Assembly (NCBI GenBank): GCA_033297075.1
Contig: MU858262.1
Span: 1-60,532, forward strand
Direction of reading: 5' to 3'
Length of the DNA stretch: 60,532 nucleotides
DNA from: Rhypophila decipiens
Lineage: Eukaryota; Ascomycota; Sordariomycetes; Sordariales; Naviculisporaceae
The notes beneath the pieces are model-generated. The model was not told where the DNA came from and made no database searches. It saw only the letters and a list, made by a program, of their open reading frames with translations. The position numbers were made by a program, and so were the translations under genes. Numbering within the stretch: the first letter of the stretch is position 1; each line of letters opens with the position of its first letter. Of this stretch, positions 53,990 to 60,532 are shown piece by piece.

Positions 53990-55038
53990 CGGGATTGGTG
54001 CATGGTTAATGGTGGTGAATGGGCAAGTATCGCTTTAATAGGTTGGAAAATCGTTGGCTGTATTATGATGAGTTGGTTTTGTTCTTTGTAAATAGTTTTC
54101 TAGTTAGATCTTTTAGTACAGGGATGATGTGGGTGTCTGATCATCCTGTATTGGCGGGTAATAAATGACATTGTAATATGTGGTAACAAGCTGACAGTTT
54201 GGTAAATAAAGTCTGGTCGGATGTGATAATAAGGAGTGGTAGCAAGGAGTGGCAGCAACATAAAAATCGAGGTTGCCAGTGGGATAGATAATAAAACAAG
54301 AGAAGTGTCAAAAAAGGAATAAAAGAAGGAAAGAATGCAATAAAAGTGGGCCTGACCGTGGATTGAACACGGGACCTCTCGCAAATGAAGATATCATGAA
54401 CCGTAATTCAGAACCCAAAGCGAGAATCATACCTCTAGACCATCAGGCCGTGTTCCAGTGTTGTCATCCGACTCAGTGGATTGTTGTGAAAGAAGGTTCG
54501 AACTTTCCCTTTATATTGAAATTACTGGTTCCACCGCTGGCAGCGGCTTCACCGGCTGTGAGTCAGCCGGCAAAGTCCGCCCGTTTACCAGGCCAACCCC
54601 CGAAACCCTTGGCGAGGTCCACTGTATTTACCTAAACTCAGCTGTTCAGGGGCGCACGTAAGCAGACACAAAGCCCGAGCAAGACCGAAATTGTTTCATC
54701 TCTTCCTGTCATCTGACCTTATGAACTGTTGGATCAAATGACAACTATGAACCCAAACAACGGATGGGACAACAATAACATGTTTTCGGACCAGGTGAAA
54801 CGTTGTCTTCGTCCGATCTGGGTTTGCGCATAACTTATGACTTTTGCCATTCAGTTCCAACCTGGCATCCCAATCCCGGAACCTAGCATAAAAAAAACAA
54901 GTGCACACTGCAGAAGATGCCAAACTCTCTTTGAACTGCATGCCATACTCATGGCCTGAACGATCATCAAGTACAAAGACATCTGCCTCCAATTAAAATC
55001 TTGATGTCCCATTATAGACATTGACCCGCTGGACATAA
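53990..55038. other. intergenic with tRNA-Pro
   Basis: Apart from the tRNA, no gene or repeat is supported. Confidence 0.6.
54348..54449 (-). tRNA. tRNA-Pro (anticodon TGG) with intron
   Basis: On the minus strand the acceptor arms GGCCTGA and TCAGGCC pair, with discriminator C. The A box is TGGTCTAGAGG, the anticodon stem TCTCGC/GCGAGA flanks a TTTGGGT loop with anticodon TGG, and the B box is TGTTCAATCC-like. About 30 extra bases follow the anticodon, the usual tRNA intron site, and begin TCTGAATTACGG. A TTTT terminator lies just downstream. Confidence 0.93.
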
Positions 55039-55737
55039 CTACCCATTCCAAGGTAAAACCTCCTTCTTCTCCTCCCCATTAACAACAACAGGCTCGGTCC
55101 CAATCAAGAAAAAAACCAACCTCGCCCACTCGGTATCACTCGGGTTCTTCCACCGATGCAGTGTCCCCCTCTGCACCAGCACATCACCAACCTTGAGCCG
55201 TCTACTCTCGCCACTCTCAAGAATCATATCCATCTCCCCTTGCATCACAACCCCAAAATCAATCGTCTCTGTTCGGTGGAATTCCAGCGTCGCCCCAGGG
55301 GCCCAGTCGCAGTATCGAACTAGCGATTCACCCGGCTTGGGGAACCACACCCCTGGATTGGGCGCTGTCCGGTTGGCATTGGCTGCAATGGCTTGGATGT
55401 CGGACTCGGAGGTCATGTTGGGCGGTGTGGTAAAGGTTTGGTAGGCATCGAAGACGACCATGCCGATTGAGCCGTAGGCGGGTACCTCGACTGGGAAGGC
55501 TTGGGTGGAAGGGAAAAAGACTGCTTGGCCGGTTGAGGTCGAGTGGGTGGTTGTGTGCCGACGGGGAGCACCCAACGGAGAGGAGATTTTGGGCGGTTCT
55601 GGGTTTTCGGTGGATGGCATTTTGATACCCGGGTGCAACGAGGGTTTGTTATGGAATGGGTAAAAGGCTCGACAGTAGGAGTGGGTTGTGGCTAGCACGA
55701 TGGTGAGGGTCAGGATAAAGTTGGAGATGGACTTCAT
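55039..55737 (-). CDS. secreted cupin-domain protein
   Basis: A single exon of 232 residues starts at ATG 55737. A signal peptide or anchor begins it (ISNFILTLTIVLATTHSYC). The C-terminal half is a single cupin: PGATLEFHRTETIDFGVVMQ gives the first motif with one His, and VGDVLVQRGTLHRWKNPSD gives the second motif with its His. Before it, FPVEVPAYGSIGMVVFDAYQ resembles the N-terminal part of fungal cupin_2 proteins often found beside secondary-metabolite genes. The function (isomerase, dioxygenase-like or binding) is open. It converges on the tRNA and lies ~1 kb beyond the regulator; cluster membership is possible but unproven. Confidence 0.8.
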   Translation of the reverse strand: MKSISNFILTLTIVLATTHSYCRAFYPFHNKPSLHPGIKMPSTENPEPPKISSPLGAPRRHTTTHSTSTGQAVFFPSTQAFPVEVPAYGSIGMVVFDAYQTFTTPPNMTSESDIQAIAANANRTAPNPGVWFPKPGESLVRYCDWAPGATLEFHRTETIDFGVVMQGEMDMILESGESRRLKVGDVLVQRGTLHRWKNPSDTEWARLVFFLIGTEPVVVNGEEKKEVLPWNG

Positions 55738-56505
55738 GGTGAAGTCTGGGTCGCGTGTTAATTATGGGGAACTTATAAGTGAGAATCGGGGTGCTGGGAG
55801 AGAACAGCTTGTTGGCCATGATCTCTAGAAGGCTCGATCTCAGATCTAGCGCCGGCTCTTTATAGCCTATTTTTTGCTGGATGAAAGTACACGCTCGAGC
55901 ATGTTCTGGCCCGCTTTCCAAATTCCATCGAGAGGGCCCCGAAAACGGGATACAACTATCGCCGAGGACGGGTGCTGCAACCCGTGCATATAAATGGCTG
56001 TACGACGCGAGGCTTCCTTCCAGTTCGCTGGCTCGGACGACGGTTCCGGGATTTCGGGGTTCAAGGGGCTCGGTAGTTGCATTGAGGGAGGGCCGTCCCG
56101 CTCGCCGTCCCGTGTTTTCTGGATGGTAGTCATGTTTTTACGCCAGCGGGGAATGCCAAGTAAGAGAAGAAGAATTGCAACAAGGTCATCATGCACGGGT
56201 CTGCATCAACATTACAGAAGAACATTGTACTTGTGGGCATTTAATAGAAGAAGGACGCAGTACATGATGTAGCAACCACGAACAGCATAATCTGAATCGA
56301 GGTAGTGCCACCAATAATAGGTGCAGTAATCGTAGTCGGCGTTGATTGGGGAAGGTGGATGGATTGCTGCGAGTATCTCGGAAAAGCATAGATTGATTTG
56401 TACGTAAGGAGATCTAGTGTGAAGTGGCAAAATAAAACAAACAACAAAGGGAAGAATAGACATGCCCACTGTCTCCCAACCAAAACCTTCAGCCAGACAT
56501 CATCC
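55738..56505. other. intergenic upstream of the cupin gene
   Basis: No gene-like frame, repeat or RNA was recognised. Confidence 0.55.
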
Positions 56506-57240
56506 TCAGTTAATATCCTCATCGTCAGACATGTCCTCGTACGAGTAGTCCTCATCATCGTCATCGTCATCAGGCAACTTGGAAGCCATGGTCAAGCGGA
56601 ACAAGCTCAAAATGTTCCTATCGACCGGCTTGGTGGGCTTGCCCGCCGACTCAGTTCCGCTCTCATTAGGGACAACCTCCGCAAGGTCGAGCTTTCCGTT
56701 CAAGACCGTCTTTAGCACCTCGGCCGAGTTCTTGACCCTCACAAATTGAGCAGCTCCGTTTACCGGGCCAGTCGGCTTATCAAGTTTAGTACCAGCGCCA
56801 TCACCGGTTCCGGGCCCGTAAAACATGATGCCCGCCCAATCCGCAATCGAGCTGATAGCCCACTCGGCCCAGGCATCATATGCCAGCCGACTAGAAAGCG
56901 GATCGACGCCCTTGACATCCTCGTCTTGCTCAATCTTGAGCTTGGCGACGAGATCAGTCAGGAACTTGACCACGTCGGCGCGTTCTCGGTCGAGGATGTT
57001 GTCCTCGAGTGCCTTGATGATGCGGGAGTGGGGCACGTAGTGGTTATAGACCCAGTGCTTGGGCTTTCCGGTGCTGGGGTCTTTCTTCTCGGGCTCGCCG
57101 TCTTTGGAGACTAGTTTATGCCAGGCTGTCTTTTCAAAGAGGTCGCCGCGCTGGTAGCGGATGAAGTAAATCTTTCGTTTGCCGAAGGCGTCCTTGGGGA
57201 CGGTGGAGTTGGCGTCGTCGTAGTCGTAGAGGGAAAGCAT
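56506..57240 (-). CDS. conserved-looking orphan protein with acidic tail
   Basis: A single exon of 244 residues starts at ATG 57240. The N-terminal half is basic and aromatic (KRKIYFIRYQRGDLFEKTAW, HWVYNHYVPHSRIIKALEDN). It continues with an amphipathic helix (RADVVKFLTDLVAKLKIEQD) and WAEWAISSIADWAGIMFYGP. The last ~20 residues are almost all Asp/Glu/Ser/Tyr (PDDDDDDEDYSYEDMSDDED), a tail type seen in nuclear or chromatin-associated proteins. There is no signal peptide or membrane span. No family is recognised. Coding quality is high along the whole frame. Confidence 0.7.
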   Translation of the reverse strand: MLSLYDYDDANSTVPKDAFGKRKIYFIRYQRGDLFEKTAWHKLVSKDGEPEKKDPSTGKPKHWVYNHYVPHSRIIKALEDNILDRERADVVKFLTDLVAKLKIEQDEDVKGVDPLSSRLAYDAWAEWAISSIADWAGIMFYGPGTGDGAGTKLDKPTGPVNGAAQFVRVKNSAEVLKTVLNGKLDLAEVVPNESGTESAGKPTKPVDRNILSLFRLTMASKLPDDDDDDEDYSYEDMSDDEDIN

Positions 57241-57679
57241 TTTGGCTGGTTGTGGGTACTAGTATCAACTATTGAAGAGGCTGGGGTCTAATGGATATGT
57301 CTTTCAGTGAAAGATGAGGATTGCCCGAGTTGAAAGGTATTTCGACGAACTTTGGAGTGGTGATCGGTGATTATATCCCAGTGCAGGGAAAAGTTTAGGA
57401 TTATTGCTCGACTTTATACTTGAGTCTCGGAAGACAGACGTCGTCGTGTTCGACGTCGGAAAGAAACCACAATAATCGTAATCGCATTGCAAGCCGAAAG
57501 TATCATTCCTCGACAGCATCAGTCTCGGCCATGCCGCACTTTGTTCTCACCTCCCAGATGGCCTTCCGTTCTGTGAGCTGCTGGCGATATCACGACTAGG
57601 TCAAAATTGCCTCGTTGTACAAGAATACCGCGACCAGCTTCAAGAATTGTGCCCTCGGTCATATCAAAAATATAGCAGC

Positions 57680-58336
57680 TCATTCTCGTGATGCAGAATT
57701 GGGCGTCAGAGTGTCTTGGCCAAGACCAGAGATGGTAAAGTCCTCATCACCACTACAGACGATCTCCTGCACAAATGATATCAGGGTCCAGAGCTGTGGC
57801 TGCTTCGCCCCAGAATCTCGTACCAGCTTGACGGTACTAAACCTCTCTATAAGCCATGCCTCCACGTGGTGCATTTTTGATGGTTCGCTTTGCCTGTTTA
57901 GTCTTTGCGGTGCATATGGAGTGTTTGTTTTGAGACATCAACGACGAATAGGAGAACCTTGGAGGGCCGAAGGGGACCCCTATTGGACATGAGACCATCC
58001 AAAAGCAGCCGGATATGCCAATACCACGGACAGCTCCGTCCTTACGTCCTTACTTGCATCCTGACCATGCAGCTGTTGGTAAAAGCTCAGCCACAAAGTC
58101 TCCTCAAGGTATCGTCTGGGCACATCTAAGCCAGGAGAAAATTCTTCCGCAGTATCACGATCATGTTCGTGGCAACTTGGATGGCAGTGGCTCCCCGACT
58201 CGAAGGTTTCCAAATAGGATTCTTTGTCCGATTGCAATGATACAGTAGCCCAGGGTGCGTTACTTGGACAGGAAATGGAGGCATGAACACTGACGTTCGG
58301 GCCTTTCGGCCCCGACCATACCTTCTCCGAGCTCAT
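57680..58336 (-). pseudogene. two coding-like frames, possible broken gene
   Basis: Minus-strand ATG at 58336 opens 118 codons (MSSEKVWSGPKGPNVSVHAS, later RYLEETLWLSFYQQLHGQD) ending at 57980. A second frame with ATG at 57874 runs 64 codons (MHHVEAWLIERFSTVKLVRD, then LWTLISFVQEIVCSGDEDF) to 57680. They could be exons of one gene or relics; I found no convincing splice pair. The MITE copy C begins 23 bp upstream of the first ATG, and may have cut off the promoter or first exon. Confidence 0.25.
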
Positions 58337-58366
58337 GGTGTTGTCACACAGGCCGCAATAACTTTT

Positions 58367-58839
58367 GGCGCCTAATATTCAGGCACCACTACTCTTATAT
58401 ACAGGCACCAGTCCAATACTGCAAATTCAATTTCAAGGTATTTATTCTAACTAGTTAAGGCATTTATTCTAGCTAGTTAAGGGATTTATTCTAGCTAGTT
58501 AAGGCCTCTATTCTAGTCTAGTTAAGACATTTATTCTAGCTAATTAAGGTATTTCTTCTAGCCAGTTAAGACCTCTAGTTATTCTAGTCTAGTTAATGTA
58601 TTTATTCTATCCAGTTAAGGCCTCTATTCTAGTCTAGTTAAGGTATTTATTCTAGCCAGTTAAGGCCTCTATTCTAGTCTAGTTAAGGTATTTATTCTAG
58701 CTAGTTAAGGCCTCTATTCTAGTCTAGTTAAGGTATTTATTCTAGGTAGTTAAGGTATTTATTCCAATAAGAGTAGTGCTTCTATATAAGAAGACTGGTG
58801 CCTGTATAGAAGAGGACTAGTGCCTATATATTAGGGGCC
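58367..58839. mobile_element. hAT-type MITE, copy C (473 bp, 8-bp TSD)
   Basis: The left end GGCGCCTAATATTCAGGCAC is identical to copy B. The right end reads AGTGCCTATATATTAGGGGC plus C. Perfect 8-bp duplications TAACTTTT flank it (58359-58366 and 58840-58847). The extra length relative to copy B comes from an internal minisatellite. No ORF is present. Confidence 0.92.
58438..58765. repeat. minisatellite inside MITE copy C
   Basis: Units of ~20-24 bp like GGTATTTATTCTAGCTAGTT repeat about fourteen times. From ~58618 they form a 45-bp higher-order unit (GGCCTCTATTCTAGTCTAG plus GTATTTATTCTAGCCAGTT) at 58618, 58663 and 58708. Confidence 0.85.
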
Positions 58840-59250
58840 TAACTTTTGCTGTGTGTTTTGTGAGCTGTTGGGTGGGCTTTTTGTGTAGAGAGAACAGATC
58901 CCATTGTAACGAATAGTGAAGAGAAATGAAACACTTCAAAGAAGCGCTGTTTTGTCTTTCTGGTGAGACGTCTTCGTATGAACATTCTGTATGTCAAGAC
59001 TATTCTCGCATTTGTTCAACCGCCGAGGCAGGCATTCCAGGGAATGACTGGCTAACCTGAAAGTGGTCAGTGTTGCAAGTATAAAGTTATGTCCAAGATT
59101 ACATCTCAAGTATAAGTTTCTGGGAAATTCACCTCCATTTCTAGAGGTCGCGACTCCAAATCTAGGCGCCTGTGTCGCCGATTTTGGAGTCAAATGTCCC
59201 GCCAAGACCTTCTTCCACTAGGTACACTCCTGTGAGGACCGACCTCAAGA

Positions 59251-59500
59251 AGGTAGCACGTGACAACGCGTGGCAACACGGTCCCCAGCTGTTGAACTAT
59301 CAAGCCCGCTCCCGGAAGGGGTGGGCAAGTTCTCAAAGTCAATTGATGTGGCGCTCCCGGGCAGACACACGTACGACCTGTACGACAAGCTGAAGCGAAA
59401 AGAGGCTTGTATACTTGCACAACTCCGGACAGGTATGGCGAGGTTGAATGGATTTCTATATAAAATCAAGGCAACTGAATCTGTCACGATATGTATATAA
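59251..59500 (+). mobile_element. LINE-type retrotransposon relic (3' RT/RNase H part)
   Basis: The frame from 59270 encodes DVALPGRHTYDLYDKLKRKE followed by ACILAQLRTGMARLNGFLYK and IKATES, then TAA. This block is characteristic of the C-terminal region of fungal non-LTR element ORF2 after RNase H, which normally continues with a CxCG zinc-binding segment; that part is missing. It is a 5'- and 3'-truncated, inactive fragment. Confidence 0.6.
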
Positions 59501-59507
59501 CCCTTGA

Positions 59508-59532
59508 TTTCAAGTCGGCGTTCGACTTGAAA
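59508..59532. repeat. perfect hairpin (10-bp arms, 5-bp loop)
   Basis: TTTCAAGTCG and CGACTTGAAA flank GCGTT immediately after the LINE relic. Confidence 0.85.
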
Positions 59533-59870
59533 TTCTACATCCTTTTGAAGAAAGGGGGTCCGTAGCCTAGTGGTAGGGTTCTAGACTAGTGGATTCGTCA
59601 CATAAAGGCAGGATACCTCTTTCAGCTCTTTCTTCTTTTCCTCCTTTCTCCTTAGAGTAGAATCTTCGTCCCTACTTAGTACTTCAATACACAGTAGACT
59701 TGATTCTCGGATCCGGCTGCACGAGTCGTGACAGTGCATATGCATGTAGAGATTTGCAAATACCGCAAGCGGTGGTGGCCCAGGGTTAGGGTTGTCGTCA
59801 GTCAGCGGCTGATTTCGAGCCAGTCAGGCCTCTGATACCAGGGCAGCAAATATCTTAAAATAAGGGTGGG

Positions 59871-59906
59871 ATGGTGTGGATGATGTGGATGGTGTGGATG
59901 GTGTTT
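59871..59906. repeat. 9-bp tandem repeat (ATGGTGTGG)4
   Basis: Four adjacent copies with two mismatches in non-coding DNA. Confidence 0.75.
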
Positions 59907-60404
59907 GAAAATATTGGATGGGGGACCTGAGGGTCGGGAATATGCGACCTTCGGGGGCTGAAGAATCTAAGCCATGTGAGGGAGACTGTACCACCTTATG
60001 CAGCAACAGGTGGAACATATTGATTGGTGGTTCTCCTAAATCGCCTTAGGCGGTCTGCGTTTTCCGACGTGTCGCCAGGGTTGAGCGCGATAAACGGAGG
60101 TGCCGTGCTATTTGAACTGATTTGCTGTGAGATGCCCTAAGACCCTCGGCTGAGCGCCAACTGTGACCTGAACCTGCCACCCTACTTCCCAAGGGATCCT
60201 TGCAAATGTGATATCTTACCCCGCTTCCTAGTGAGTAGTTTTCGAACCTGAGGTAGGAATAACAACCTGGAATTGCCTCCTCCACATCTTCAGACGGTGG
60301 AGACAACCTCTATTTCAGTCTTTATATATATACTTTGTAAGACATTAGCGATAAGCTAACCCGCAAAACCGACTATCAACAGTCTGATCGTAGGGCAACA
60401 CAAC

Positions 60405-60532
60405 ATGAATCCCTTAACTTCGCGCGACTTGGATATAGAGGGGCAGCCCGGCACAGCCAACCAGTTCGGAGACGGGAACCGGATGTTCGCCAGCTTCGGG
60501 GGGTTGCAGAAGAATATTGAGGGCGGCAACTA
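60405..60532 (+). CDS. 5' end of a gene cut by the window (NLR-like N-terminus?)
   Basis: An ATG at 60405 in a good context (CACAACATG) opens a frame to the window end, 42 codons. The visible start is rich in Gly, Asn and Gln (ANQFGDGNRMF, GGLQKNIEGGN). Such Asn/Gly-rich openings are common in fungal NACHT/NLR-type and related proteins before the effector-NACHT boundary. This is only a resemblance; the rest of the gene is needed. Confidence 0.5.
   Translation, partial: MNPLTSRDLDIEGQPGTANQFGDGNRMFASFGGLQKNIEGGN

Larger units (their letters stand above)
57241..60404. other. repeat-rich, gene-poor interval
   Basis: Contains ORF relics (57680-58336), the longest MITE (58367-58839), a LINE relic (59251-59500), a hairpin (59508-59532) and a 9-bp tandem repeat (59871-59906). 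The rest has no supported gene. Confidence 0.55.

Noticed and set aside
58438..58765. CRISPR-like array
   Set aside because: Repeats are adjacent, without unique spacers, within a eukaryotic MITE; it is a minisatellite.
59553..59640. Functional tRNA after the LINE relic
   Set aside because: The A-box-like motif is present but acceptor and T arms do not pair and no proper B box follows.
59783..59794. Interstitial telomere repeat
   Set aside because: Only two hexamer-like units (GGGTTAGGGTTG); too short to indicate a telomere remnant.

Overview
The window is nuclear DNA of a filamentous ascomycete (Pezizomycotina, most likely Sordariomycetes). Genes carry short 56-84 bp introns (one of 155 bp) with GTATGT/GTGAGT-type donors and CTAAC/CTGAC branch points. 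The gene content is typically fungal: Zn2Cys6 regulators, a HET-domain protein, ACS-family MFS and DUR3 transporters, a membrane GH3 beta-glucosidase, coactosin and a Cys-rich secreted protein. One tRNA is plain and one is intron-containing. The species cannot be named from sequence alone.

Left part (1-28 kb). An FTA2-like kinase-fold gene comes first, followed by a GC-rich LTR-like block with AT-rich DNA, then a six-exon allantoate/pantothenate-type MFS transporter and a MITE. A doubtful ORF at 6.0-6.8 kb precedes a four-exon Zn2Cys6 regulator. About 8.7 kb (9.3-18.0 kb) then holds no convincing complete gene. After it come a small secreted Cys-rich protein, a convergent HET-domain gene, tRNA-Glu, a type II membrane GH3 glucosidase, coactosin and an aquaporin.

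Middle (28-42 kb). This part is gene-poor and MITE-rich. It contains a DUR3 urea transporter with a palindromic pair of GATA sites upstream, a seven-helix orphan membrane protein with a glycine-rich tail, and several gene relics.

Right part (42-56 kb). This looks like a small, undescribed biosynthetic gene cluster. Its centre is a single-exon 961-residue protein that fuses an N-terminal PLP-dependent tryptophan indole-lyase (tryptophanase) to a C-terminal aromatic (indole) prenyltransferase of the DMATS family. Around it lie a P450, a LaeA-like SAM methyltransferase, a Zn2Cys6 regulator and, farther off, a secreted cupin. A simple reading is tryptophan to indole to prenyl-indole in one polypeptide, followed by oxidation and methylation. 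Two promoters of this locus contain copies of a TA-flanked MITE-like element.

Right edge (56-60.5 kb). An acidic-tailed orphan gene, ORF relics, the longest copy of an 8-bp-TSD (hAT-type) MITE with an internal minisatellite, a LINE/RNase H relic and the first 42 codons of a gene cut by the window end.

All gene models were assembled by eye from the six frames. Exon joins were accepted only where consensus splice sites restored one open frame divisible by three.
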